Shown piece by piece: positions 28,460 through 36,768 of a DNA stretch of 64,000 bases. Under the pieces are notes generated by a model. That model was not told where the DNA came from. It saw only the letters and a list, made by a program, of their open reading frames with translations, and searched no databases. Position 1 is the first letter of the stretch. Each line of letters starts with the position of its first letter. Location: positions 610,484 to 674,483 of the forward strand of contig CAYJMS010000003.1 of NCBI GenBank assembly GCA_964371615.1, given 5' to 3'. The position numbers and the translations under genes are program-made. Origin of the DNA: SpSt-333 sp964371615. Lineage in GTDB: Bacteria > Bacteroidota > Ignavibacteria > UBA10030 > UBA8401.

Positions 28460-28490
28460 AAAAAAGGAAGATGCTTGATCTTCCTTTTTT
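28460..28490. terminator. Bidirectional Rho-independent terminator
   Basis: A perfect 13-bp stem AAAAAAGGAAGAT / ATCTTCCTTTTTT (28460-28472 and 28478-28490) with a 5-base loop gives U-tracts in both directions. Its nearest genes read away from it or end beyond it (28373 and 28805), so it may be a remnant or insulate the repeat region. Confidence 0.8.
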
Positions 28491-28559
28491 ATTTATGGTG
28501 ATCTGGTGACTTTGTGGCAGATATTATAAATTTAGAAGCGATTTCAAAAATGGATAATG

Positions 28560-28800
28560 AATGAAACTGTCACCTTGAGTGGAGACGCCCAAGGGGATGC
28601 CTTCGGCAGAGGGGTAACTCAACGCTCACATGGCTCGACTCCGCTCGCCATGGCATCGCACTTTTTGTCACCCCGAGCGAAGACGAGAGGTGACAATTCT
28701 GTGAAAATCATGCCTCCCTACGGGATCGTAGATCGACTTCCTGCCCGCCACGTTTTTTGGAGAGCGCTCGGCATGTCATTGAATAGATATTATTGAGACC
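28560..28800. repeat. Intergenic repeat with GTCACC half-sites and dyads
   Basis: No gene is present here. A GTCACC(T/C)(T/C)GAG(T/C)G phrase occurs at about 28569 and again at 28667. The second copy forms a dyad, TTGTCACC (28665-28672) with GGTGACAA (28689-28696). CATGGC (28629-28634) faces GCCATG (28647-28652) across a CTCGACTCCGCTCG-type core. This composition is typical of multi-copy, non-coding interspersed repeats in this group; copy number cannot be judged from one window. Confidence 0.55.
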
Positions 28801-28804
28801 GTTT

Positions 28805-31800
28805 CTAGTATTCCTTTGCTTTGAATTTCTCACCGATCCATGCTTTTGTTTTTTCGGTATACTCGTCAATAAGCGAATACGCGGTCGGGACAATGACGAG
28901 CGTCAAAAATGTGGAGATCGACAGTCCAAAAATGATCGCAACGGCAAGAGGGCGCCAGAATCCGGCGCTTTCGGAACCGGTTACGAAATGGAATTCGGTC
29001 CAATTGAAGTCATACCCCGTTCCCATAGGAATCAACGCCAGCACCGCTGCAGCGGCAGTTAAAATGACGGGACGAAGACGGACGCGTCCTGCTTCCACCA
29101 ACGCTTCATCGAGTGACAATCCCCCTTCATTATGTTTATGTTTTACGAAGTCGAGTAAAATAATTCCGTTCCGCACCACGATTCCCGCGAGCGCCACAAT
29201 GCCGACGCCGGTCATCATCACGCTGAGTGCGGTGCGGGTTACCAGCAATCCGAACAGCACGCCGATGAGTGAGAGGATCACCGAGATCATGATCACAAAC
29301 GGAACTTTCATCGAATTGAATTCCATGACCATGATTAAAAAGACCATCATCAGCGTAACGACAAACGCACGGCTGAGAAAATCCGATGCTTCCTGTTGAT
29401 CTTCCTGTGAACCGGTGAGAGAAACGGAATATCCGTTCGGCAGCGCTATGCCGGCGATACGATTCTTAACATCCTGTAAGACTTCGGATTGTACACGGTT
29501 GGAGATGTTGCCGCTGACGGTAATGACCCGTTTCATATCTTTGCGACGGATGTCCGTGACCGACGTGGTGCGGCGGATGTCCGCGACGGAGGTAATCGGA
29601 ATCGAGAGAAGTTGACCGCGGCGGTTCATGAAATTGATACGGAGATTTTCCAGATCGGCCGGCGATGTGCGTTGGTCTTCCTGCAAGCGGACACGAATTT
29701 TATATTCATCCTCACCGACGCGGTATTTCGATGCTTCCACACCCGCAATGGCAGCACGAACGGTCGATGCGATTTGTCCGGTGCTCGTATAGAAAAGTCC
29801 CGCCTTTTCGCGGTCGACGACAATCTCCACTTCCGGACGGCCGGTGTTGTAGTTATCCTTCAAATCGACCAGCCCCGGCACATCCTTAATCTTTTCCTGT
29901 ATTTCGTTGCTCAGTGCGGCAAGCTGATCGTAATCCTCGCCGGCGACTTCGATGCTCACGGGATCTCCCACCGGAGGTCCCATTTGCTGCTTGGAAAGCC
30001 GGATATCGGCACCCGCTATGCCGAGAGTTGTTTTGCGGATCTCTTCCATTGTGATGAACGAACTCTGTTCGCGTTTGTTGTGCTCGTGAAAATTGATGGC
30101 AATCTTTCCCTTGTTAGCAGTTCCCTGTCCGCCGAAATCGAACATATCGTCCGACGTGCCGACGCTTGCGCCTATGAACTCCACATCCTTTCTACCGGGG
30201 ATTGCTTCAAGGCGTTCTTCAAGAATTTTTGAGATGGCGTTGGTAACTTCCAGCGATGCGCCCGCTGGACATTCAATAGAGACGCTTACCTGCGACGGTT
30301 CGGTTTCGGGGAAGAACTCGACTCCTTTATTGAACATGCCGAAGAGGATGATGATCGTCAACAGCAGCGCGAATGCGCCTCCCATTGTTTTCCATTTGTT
30401 ATTGAGTGTCCAGCGGAGCGTCTCCACATATTTTCCCTGCGCCCACGGAAAGAACTGCTCGTCCACTTTATGATAGAGTATCGTGAGGGGATTGTACTTC
30501 TTGTACCAATGCGGATGTTCCAGATTGAACTTCGCTTTTTTAATCTCCTTCCGGTAATTGATGAATTCCGCCGCCTGCACAGGGCTGATAACATAGGCAA
30601 CAAAGAGCGACGCCGTCAGCGTCGTGATCAGTGTGATCGGCAGAAACTTCATGAATTCTCCGACAATGCCGGGCCAGAATAGCAGGGGAATGAATGCCGA
30701 TAAAATCGTTACCGTGGAGGTCAGCACCGGTACAAAGACTTCGCCGGCCGCTTTTTTGGCGGCGGAGTTCGGTTCCTCGCCGTATTCCTGCTGGTGTCGG
30801 TAGGTGTTTTCGATGACGACAATTGCGTCGTCCACCAAAATTCCGAGAGCGAGCACAAGAGCAAAGAGAACCACCATGTTCAGTGTGATTCCCATGGCGC
30901 CGAGAACTATATATCCCGTAAACATCGAGAGGGGGATGGCGGTGGAAATGAGAAGCGAATTCTTGAATCCGAAAAACATGAACAGTGAAAGTACGACAAG
31001 GAACATGCCGGTGAAAATACTGTTCTCAAGTTCATGCACCATCCGTTTTATAAAACGGGACTGGTCGTTGGAGACTTCCAACGTAATGCCGGCGGGAAGA
31101 GTTTTTTGTTCTGCCGCGATAATCTCTTTGACCTTATCCGCAATGCCGACAAGGTTCTCTCCCGAGCGCTTACGCACCGCCAGCGAAACAACCTCGCTGC
31201 CGTTCAGCCGCGCAAAAGTCGCCCGGTCCTCAAAGGAATAATTGACGGTGGCGACATCCCGCAGGTAAATCGGTCTGCCGTTTTGGATCTTCAGCACGAT
31301 ATCTTCCAGCGGCTTTACCGTTTTGAATTCGCCGGGAACGCGGACAGTCAGATTCTTGTCTGCAGTTTCGATCGTTCCGCCGGGAATGGAAAGATTTTCC
31401 ACCCGGATAGCCCCCGAAATGTCGTCAAAACTCACCTGATAGGCGTTCATACGGTACACGTCGACGTTCACCTGCACTTCCGGCGTCAATCCGCCGGCAA
31501 TATCCGCGCGGAGCACGCCGGGAATCGATTCGATTTTGTCCTGCAGATCCTCCGCTATATCTTTCAGCCTTGCCAGACCCACATCGCCGACCGCGTTGAC
31601 GTACATAATCGGAAATTCGCTGAAGTTTATTTCCGTGACGATCGGCTCGAGAATATCCGCCGGCAACTGGCTGCGCGTGGAATTTACTTTGTCGCGCACC
31701 CGCCGCAGCGCCTCATCCACATCGATGCCGGTATTGAATTCGATGCTGATGGTGGACAGTCCCTCTTTGGAAACAGAGTTGATCTGTTTCACGTCTTTGA

Positions 31801-32020
31801 GTCCTTTCAGCGCCCGTTCCAGCGGCTGCGAGATCAACCCTTCAATATCTACCGGCGATACGCCGATATACGGCGTTGAAACGATGACGTACGGAATGGT
31901 GATATCCGGCGTCGCCTCGCGCGGCATATCCATATACGATGTATAACCGAAAATAAGGATCAGCGCCATCAGCAAATAGACCGCCGTTTTGTTATCGACT
32001 GCTAAACTCCAGATATTCAT
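28805..32020 (-). CDS. RND-family multidrug/solute efflux transporter (AcrB/HAE1 type)
   Basis: 1071 residues from the ATG at 32020. AGGAGA lies just upstream (32029-32034), and the product starts MNIWSLAVDNKTAVYLL, the usual RND N terminus; the longer start at 32056 lacks this support. The AcrB plan is visible: a first membrane helix, a periplasmic porter part (TPYIGVSPVDIEGLISQPLE), then the central helices with the proton-relay motif LALGILVDDAIVVIEN. A second porter half (AIAGVEASKYRVGEDEYKIR) and a C-terminal helix set (GIVVRNGIILLDF) follow. It forms an inner-membrane trimer driven by proton influx, with the adaptor and TolC-like proteins encoded immediately upstream. The substrate cannot be predicted; hydrophobic drugs or bile-type compounds are more likely than metals. 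Confidence 0.94.
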   Translation of the reverse strand: MNIWSLAVDNKTAVYLLMALILIFGYTSYMDMPREATPDITIPYVIVSTPYIGVSPVDIEGLISQPLERALKGLKDVKQINSVSKEGLSTISIEFNTGIDVDEALRRVRDKVNSTRSQLPADILEPIVTEINFSEFPIMYVNAVGDVGLARLKDIAEDLQDKIESIPGVLRADIAGGLTPEVQVNVDVYRMNAYQVSFDDISGAIRVENLSIPGGTIETADKNLTVRVPGEFKTVKPLEDIVLKIQNGRPIYLRDVATVNYSFEDRATFARLNGSEVVSLAVRKRSGENLVGIADKVKEIIAAEQKTLPAGITLEVSNDQSRFIKRMVHELENSIFTGMFLVVLSLFMFFGFKNSLLISTAIPLSMFTGYIVLGAMGITLNMVVLFALVLALGILVDDAIVVIENTYRHQQEYGEEPNSAAKKAAGEVFVPVLTSTVTILSAFIPLLFWPGIVGEFMKFLPITLITTLTASLFVAYVISPVQAAEFINYRKEIKKAKFNLEHPHWYKKYNPLTILYHKVDEQFFPWAQGKYVETLRWTLNNKWKTMGGAFALLLTIIILFGMFNKGVEFFPETEPSQVSVSIECPAGASLEVTNAISKILEERLEAIPGRKDVEFIGASVGTSDDMFDFGGQGTANKGKIAINFHEHNKREQSSFITMEEIRKTTLGIAGADIRLSKQQMGPPVGDPVSIEVAGEDYDQLAALSNEIQEKIKDVPGLVDLKDNYNTGRPEVEIVVDREKAGLFYTSTGQIASTVRAAIAGVEASKYRVGEDEYKIRVRLQEDQRTSPADLENLRINFMNRRGQLLSIPITSVADIRRTTSVTDIRRKDMKRVITVSGNISNRVQSEVLQDVKNRIAGIALPNGYSVSLTGSQEDQQEASDFLSRAFVVTLMMVFLIMVMEFNSMKVPFVIMISVILSLIGVLFGLLVTRTALSVMMTGVGIVALAGIVVRNGIILLDFVKHKHNEGGLSLDEALVEAGRVRLRPVILTAAAAVLALIPMGTGYDFNWTEFHFVTGSESAGFWRPLAVAIIFGLSISTFLTLVIVPTAYSLIDEYTEKTKAWIGEKFKAKEY

Positions 32021-32103
32021 TGTGCAATTCTCCTGATGCGTTGACCGTCGCCGCACTGTCTGTTGCCGCAGGGACGGTAAAAATAAATCAATTTCACAAT
32101 CAT

Positions 32104-32119
32104 GCCGGCATTTTCCGGC
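32104..32119 (-). other. Small intergenic hairpin
   Basis: GCCGG (32104-32108) and CCGGC (32115-32119) pair around a six-base loop in the 132-base gap between the adaptor and RND genes. Without a following U-run it may be a processing site rather than a terminator. Confidence 0.35.
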
Positions 32120-32152
32120 TTACGCAGGATGACGCCGTTCACCAGTCAAAGA

Positions 32153-33199
32153 TCATTCCGTAATAATGACGGGGGAACCGTTGATCAGATTCTGATTGCC
32201 GGAAACGATGAGCCGTTCGCCGATCTTCACCCCGGAGATTATTTCCATCATGTTTCCCTGCCGTCCGCCGAGGACGACGCGGCGTTCTTCCGCTTTTCCC
32301 TCGCGTTCAACGTACAGTACGTACCGGTCGCGGTCCACCAGGCGGATAAGATTTTCGCTGACCAGTATCGCATTGGTTTTCTTCTCGCGAATCAGTTCTA
32401 CCTTGGCGACCATTTCCGGTTTTATCCTGCCGTTCGGATTCGGGAGGACAATCTCGATCAGCAGGGTTCTGTTTGCTGCGGAGACTGTCGTGCTGACGAA
32501 TGTGACCTTTCCTTCCAGCGTCAGATCGGGTACCGCATCGAATGTCACGGAAGCGGCAGTGCCGGTCTTGATCGTGCCGGAGTAAAGTTCGGGTACTTCC
32601 GCCTGAATTTTTATCGAACTCGTATTCACCACGCGGGCGATCGGCATGCCGGGGGGAGCCATCTCGCCGACATTCGGCATGGTATTGTCCACCACTCCGT
32701 CGATGGGGCTGCGGAGTTGCGTCCGTTCCCAGCGCGCCTTCATCAGATCGGCATTTGCTTTGGCCGCGTCGCGGCTGTAGAGCATATTCGTATATTGCAA
32801 TTCGCTGATTCCCTGCTGGTCATAAACGGACTTCTGTTTGTCGACATTGAGCTGCGCCATCTTGTATTGCGCCTGCGCCGCGTCGAATCCCGCCTTGATC
32901 ACTTCATCTCTCAGCATGACGATGAGATCGCCTTTTTTGACTCTATCACCTTTTTTCTTTATCCATTCTTTGACGATGCCTCCTTCCTCAGGACTCATCA
33001 TCACATCTTCAAATGCTTTGACCGATCCGGACACCCGGATGCCGTCGATCATGGAAGCGGGAGCAATTTTCTGTACGGTGATATTCACCGGCTGCACTAA
33101 TTCGCCGGTAGTTGCCTCTTCCTTTTTTCCGCAGGATGACAGTGCCGCCAGCGCAAGGATGACGAGCAGAAGCAGTGTAGTATGTCGGAGTGTTTTCAT
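32153..33199 (-). CDS. Periplasmic adaptor (membrane fusion protein) of the RND pump, lipoprotein
   Basis: 348 residues from the ATG at 33199, preceded by AAAGGAA. A lipobox (LSSC, Cys23) anchors it. The adaptor layout is clear. A first half-lipoyl motif (SPEEGGIVKEWIKKKGDRVKKGD) leads to a short alpha-hairpin (about 95-150), then the second half-lipoyl motif (LRSPIDGVVDNTMPNVGEMAPPG). A beta-barrel with LYSGTIKTGTAASVTFDAVP and a membrane-proximal domain ending GSPVIITE complete it. The hairpin is fairly short, as in many Bacteroidota adaptors. It links the RND trimer to the TolC-like channel. Confidence 0.93.
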   Translation of the reverse strand: MKTLRHTTLLLLVILALAALSSCGKKEEATTGELVQPVNITVQKIAPASMIDGIRVSGSVKAFEDVMMSPEEGGIVKEWIKKKGDRVKKGDLIVMLRDEVIKAGFDAAQAQYKMAQLNVDKQKSVYDQQGISELQYTNMLYSRDAAKANADLMKARWERTQLRSPIDGVVDNTMPNVGEMAPPGMPIARVVNTSSIKIQAEVPELYSGTIKTGTAASVTFDAVPDLTLEGKVTFVSTTVSAANRTLLIEIVLPNPNGRIKPEMVAKVELIREKKTNAILVSENLIRLVDRDRYVLYVEREGKAEERRVVLGGRQGNMMEIISGVKIGERLIVSGNQNLINGSPVIITE

Positions 33200-33274
33200 T
33201 GATGGATTCCTTTGGTTTCTCATTTCACGTATGGTCATTGTCATTGTAAGCGGAACGGTTGTTCCGGTATCTAT

Positions 33275-34738
33275 TTACTCTTCAGATCGTTGAACATATT
33301 CCGGCAACCGGCCGAGCATTGCGTCCAGATCCGTTGCCGCCAGCAGGTAATCGTAGATTGATTGCATCCGGTTCACTTTCGCCTGGGAGAGGGCGAGCTG
33401 TGCGTCGTTGACCTCCAACTGCGTCGCAGCGTTGGAGAGGAAGCGTGCGGTGACGATGGAATAGCCCCGTTCGGCAGTTTCGACCGTCCGCTGCTGTGCA
33501 TCGATTCGTTTGCGCGCCTGACGCAAGTTTCCGATGACAGACCGAACGCCCATATGCAGCGTCCGTTCAAGACTGCTCTTTTGTTCTTCCGCTTTTTGTT
33601 TCTCTAATTGTGCAGATTCGATACGCGAGGCCGTCTGCAATCCCTGGAAAAGATTGAGCGAAAAGGTTACGCCAACCTGCGATTGCTTGTAAAAATCATT
33701 CGTGGAAATATTATAGTCATCCTTGATCGCCGTGTAGGAATATTGGCCGTAGGCGGCGATGGTCGGCAGATAGCTGGAACGCTCGGCATTGACGGAAGCA
33801 TTATTCAGTTCGATCTGCCTCTGCATAATCATCAGTCCTGGATTCGATGACAGAACGGTTTGGTCGGCGGTCAGCAGTACCGATTCGTCCACTTCGCGCA
33901 GTGTGAGACTATCCGACGGTGTGAACCGGACCGAATCGGCGATGCCGATGGTATTGCGCAGATTGTCGACCGCGAGTGCAAAGTTGGTTTCGCTCTGTAT
34001 GACGATCGGCCGGAGATTTTCGACACCCACCGAAGCACGTAATTCGTCGTATTCGGAGACGATTCCCTGAGCACGGAGCAACTGCACATTCTTGAGATTA
34101 TCCTCGGCGTTTTTAAGATTGGACTGCATCAGAGTCAGCGCCTCGCGTGCTAGCAGCGCGCCGTAGTACGCTTTCCGCACTTTTGTCACCGTCTCCACTT
34201 TCTTCTGCAGAAAAATATCCCGCGCCATCTTAGAATACACGTTTGCCGCACCGACGCCGACGAAGACCGCGCCGTTGAAGAGGATCTGCTGAACATTCAG
34301 TGCCGCATTGGCACTGTTGCTCGGAACCATAGAGAAGGGGAGTTCAATCAGCGCACCCGTCGGCTTCGGCGTCTTGGCGGTCGAATCCATCAGTTTCACC
34401 AGCGGATAATATATCGCATCCGGAAAATAACTCTTCGGCTTGTCGACCATATGGTTGAACGTACCGCTGAGGCTGACGGTCGGCATCGTGTATCCCCACG
34501 CTTCCATCACCTTGGCGTCGGAGCGTTTCACTTCCAGACGGGCGGATTGAAGCTCGGGATTGTGCTGCATTGCCAATACCACGACATCGTCGATCGACAT
34601 AAAATGCTGCGTCGTATTCATGCTCTGCGCCGGCGACAATACCGATATGCCGGTCAAAAGTGCGATCAACACCCGCATTCGGCGCCATCGGTGCAACCGA
34701 CCGGGCGTTGTTCTATAATAAAGTTCATCCTGGTTCAT
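33275..34738 (-). CDS. TolC-like outer-membrane efflux channel
   Basis: 487 residues with an N-terminal signal (charged start, then MRVLIALLTGISVLSPAQS). The mature part has the duplicated OEP fold: long coiled helices with heptad-like pattern (LMQSNLKNAEDNLKNVQLLRAQGIVSEYDELRA, abbreviated here to its ends LMQSNLKNAED and EYDELRA) and strand segments such as YGQYSYTAI and VGVTFSLNLFQG, the classic OEP phrase. The ATG at 34738 follows GAGGAA. It overlaps the end of the tetR gene by 14 bases, so expression is probably coupled to the regulator. Confidence 0.92.
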   Translation of the reverse strand: MNQDELYYRTTPGRLHRWRRMRVLIALLTGISVLSPAQSMNTTQHFMSIDDVVVLAMQHNPELQSARLEVKRSDAKVMEAWGYTMPTVSLSGTFNHMVDKPKSYFPDAIYYPLVKLMDSTAKTPKPTGALIELPFSMVPSNSANAALNVQQILFNGAVFVGVGAANVYSKMARDIFLQKKVETVTKVRKAYYGALLAREALTLMQSNLKNAEDNLKNVQLLRAQGIVSEYDELRASVGVENLRPIVIQSETNFALAVDNLRNTIGIADSVRFTPSDSLTLREVDESVLLTADQTVLSSNPGLMIMQRQIELNNASVNAERSSYLPTIAAYGQYSYTAIKDDYNISTNDFYKQSQVGVTFSLNLFQGLQTASRIESAQLEKQKAEEQKSSLERTLHMGVRSVIGNLRQARKRIDAQQRTVETAERGYSIVTARFLSNAATQLEVNDAQLALSQAKVNRMQSIYDYLLAATDLDAMLGRLPEYVQRSEE

Positions 34739-35423
34739 GTATTCCTCGTGATTGATTCACTACAGCGTGTAATTCGTCTCTGCCCTGCCTAGTCAGTACC
34801 GCTTCAAGCAAAAGCATGTTTGACACTTTCAGCGTGTTATTCAGATCGATGTGCATTTTCTCAATGAACATTTCGTGCTGGTTATCGATCTTCGTCAGCA
34901 ACGTGGTGGCGGTGGCCCACATGATGAGCGCCATCTCGACAGGATCAAGATCGCTCCGGATCTTTCCGTCGGCAACGCCGCCGGTGAGAATCTGCACCGC
35001 AATACCCCATAACGACTGGTTGATTGCATCGCACGATCGCATCATTTCTTCTGAGACCTGCTTGTGGAACTGCGGTGTGTTGAAGAAGTGCATCATGCGA
35101 AAATAATTCGGATACCGGCGGTAGAATTCCGTATACGTTTCAAACAATGCAACCATCATCGGTACGACGGACGCTTGTTGTTTGATCACATCGATAAACA
35201 TCGCATGAAGAATCGACAATCCCCGCATCAGCACCGCAAGGTACAGATCCTCTTTGCTGTGATAATAGAGATACAACGTCCCCTTGGCAAGTTCGGCCGT
35301 TTCGGCGATCTCGTCCATCGTGGAAAGGTGGAGTCCTTTTTCAAAGAAGATTTTCTGTGCGGCGTCGAGGATCGATTCTTTGCGGTTCTCTTTTTCCCGT
35401 TCTTTGCGTTCGGCGATTCCCAT
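34725..35423 (-). CDS. TetR/AcrR-family regulator of the efflux operon
   Basis: 232 residues from the ATG at 35423 (MGIAERKEREKENRKESI). The ORF is open further upstream to 35600, but that part covers the presumed operator and does not look like TetR sequence. The N-terminal helix-turn-helix is standard: ILDAAQKIFFEKGLHLSTMDEIAETAELAKGTLYLYYHSKEDL, of which the diagnostic pieces are STMDEIAE and GTLYLYYHSKEDL. The C-terminal ligand domain (about 75-215) is all-helical, with RYPNYFRMMHFF. As first gene of the operon it probably represses tetR-tolC-adaptor-RND until a pump substrate binds. Confidence 0.92.
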   Translation of the reverse strand: MGIAERKEREKENRKESILDAAQKIFFEKGLHLSTMDEIAETAELAKGTLYLYYHSKEDLYLAVLMRGLSILHAMFIDVIKQQASVVPMMVALFETYTEFYRRYPNYFRMMHFFNTPQFHKQVSEEMMRSCDAINQSLWGIAVQILTGGVADGKIRSDLDPVEMALIMWATATTLLTKIDNQHEMFIEKMHIDLNNTLKVSNMLLLEAVLTRQGRDELHAVVNQSRGIHEPG

Positions 35424-35443
35424 TTTAGCGGTGCTTAAACAAT

Positions 35444-35458
35444 GACTCACGGTCAGTC
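35444..35458 (-). promoter_or_regulatory. Candidate TetR operator
   Basis: GACTCACGGTCAGTC is a 15-bp palindrome with one mismatched pair. It ends 21 bases upstream of the tetR start codon, where autoregulatory sites of this family usually lie. Inference. Confidence 0.45.
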
Positions 35459-35633
35459 GGTGCACTCGAGTATTGCACATATTCAAATAGTAAGCAAGCA
35501 GGAAATCGGCGAATTTTTGCCGTTTTCGGACAAAACACTCCGTGGAAAATTTTAAAAATTGAATGGAAAATTCTCCCGGAACCCGATCGTCTATCGTCAT
35601 TTTGAGTATAAACTATCATCGGAAATAATTTTT

Positions 35634-36641
35634 CTATTTCGCTGCGACAATGTTCCACAACTCATCCGCTCCGTTCTGCACAACGTCGAATACCGGAGCA
35701 GTAAGGAATTTCTTCATTTCGGTGTGGAGTGTTAACCGGTCGACGTAGTTTGTGGAGTATGTCATGCCGTTGTATTCGGGATAGAACGGATTGATGGTGA
35801 CAGCGGAGAGCGCAATGGAACGACCGAACAGAATATTTATTTTCATCGCCAGTAACCGATCGACCTGATCAATCGTTCTCTCCGGAGTATCAACCAGCAG
35901 AAGCATCACGGGATCATCGAAGAGGATCGATTCGACGGATTGCTTCTTTTCCTGTGAAATAGTTTTGCAGAGAGAAGAGAGTGCGCTGCGCGAGATCAGT
36001 CCCGGTATTGACAGCAATCCGTGGTGCAATCCGTTGTGTATTGCAGCATCGACATCCTCCGGCGAATGAATCATCGCCGTAGAGCCGGCGTCTCGTTGTG
36101 GAAGAGAGTGCTCCGGAAACCGGAATATCCGTTCGATCGCCGCCGTTTCATTGACGAGCAGCGGAATATCGGTGGTACGAGCCGCACCGGTAGTGAATAT
36201 GATACGATCCACGATCGACATCGGGGCAATCCGGTTCAATGCGCCGTCGACGAAGATTGTGTCGCATCCCGCCTCGCTCATTCTCCGCGTGACATTGAGC
36301 AGATCGCTTCTCTTTTTCGGTCCGGCAACAACAACAGTACTTTGCTTGTTGCATCGCGCAATGACAATTTCACCGAGTGCGGAGGTATAGGGTGTCTGTT
36401 CGATAATTGTCCATCCGGAAGCAGGAACACAATGCCGCGATGTGGAAACGATCATCCCTTCATGAGCAATCACACGCGGTTTCGGAAGGCCGGTGATGTT
36501 GTCGATATCCTCGCCGTCATAGCCAATACCGGTTATTCCGACCGTTGCACCGCAGCCGGAAGATTCCTTCAACAACGCGTTGAGCGTCGTTGTCTTGCCG
36601 GTGTTCTTTGCGGTGCCTGCTATGCCGATGATAGAAGCCAT
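35634..36641 (-). CDS. P-loop NTPase, candidate chaperone/reactivase for the B12 enzyme
   Basis: 335 residues from the ATG at 36641 (MASIIGIAGTAKNTGKTT), or 341 if the ATG at 36659 is used; neither has a strong ribosome site. The Walker A motif GTAKNTGKT is at residues 8-16. An Asp in TIFVDGALNR could be a Walker B/switch element. The rest is alpha/beta without helicase or ABC signature. It lies downstream of the cobalamin-binding mutase-like gene. Known lysine- and ornithine-aminomutase loci and B12-mutase loci also carry ATP/GTP-dependent accessory proteins that load or repair the cofactor, so such a role is reasonable, though not shown by motif. Separation by the repeat element (36667-36765) means it may have its own transcription. 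Confidence 0.62.
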   Translation of the reverse strand: MASIIGIAGTAKNTGKTTTLNALLKESSGCGATVGITGIGYDGEDIDNITGLPKPRVIAHEGMIVSTSRHCVPASGWTIIEQTPYTSALGEIVIARCNKQSTVVVAGPKKRSDLLNVTRRMSEAGCDTIFVDGALNRIAPMSIVDRIIFTTGAARTTDIPLLVNETAAIERIFRFPEHSLPQRDAGSTAMIHSPEDVDAAIHNGLHHGLLSIPGLISRSALSSLCKTISQEKKQSVESILFDDPVMLLLVDTPERTIDQVDRLLAMKINILFGRSIALSAVTINPFYPEYNGMTYSTNYVDRLTLHTEMKKFLTAPVFDVVQNGADELWNIVAAK

Positions 36642-36666
36642 ATTATATAACTGAATCATAAATATT

Positions 36667-36765
36667 CACCACGGAGAACACGGAGTGCACAGAGAAAAAT
36701 GTAACAAAAGTCATCATCTAGTAATTTCCACAATATTCTCCGCGAACTCCGTGTCCTCCGTGGTG
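36667..36765. repeat. Small inverted-repeat element between P-loop and mutase-like genes
   Basis: CACCACGGAGAACACGGAGT (36667-36686) faces ACTCCGTGTCCTCCGTGGTG (36746-36765) with a single mismatch across a 59-base centre, filling almost the entire intergenic gap. The CACGGAG/ACACAGAG style resembles interspersed non-coding repeats; a related degenerate phrase occurs near 28417-28446. Confidence 0.65.
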
Positions 36766-36768
36766 CCG

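Noticed and set aside
31034..33100. Plus-strand frames of 281 and 332 codons opposite the RND and adaptor genes
   Set aside because: Both mirror well-supported efflux genes and are His/Phe/Arg-rich in a way typical of antisense frames.
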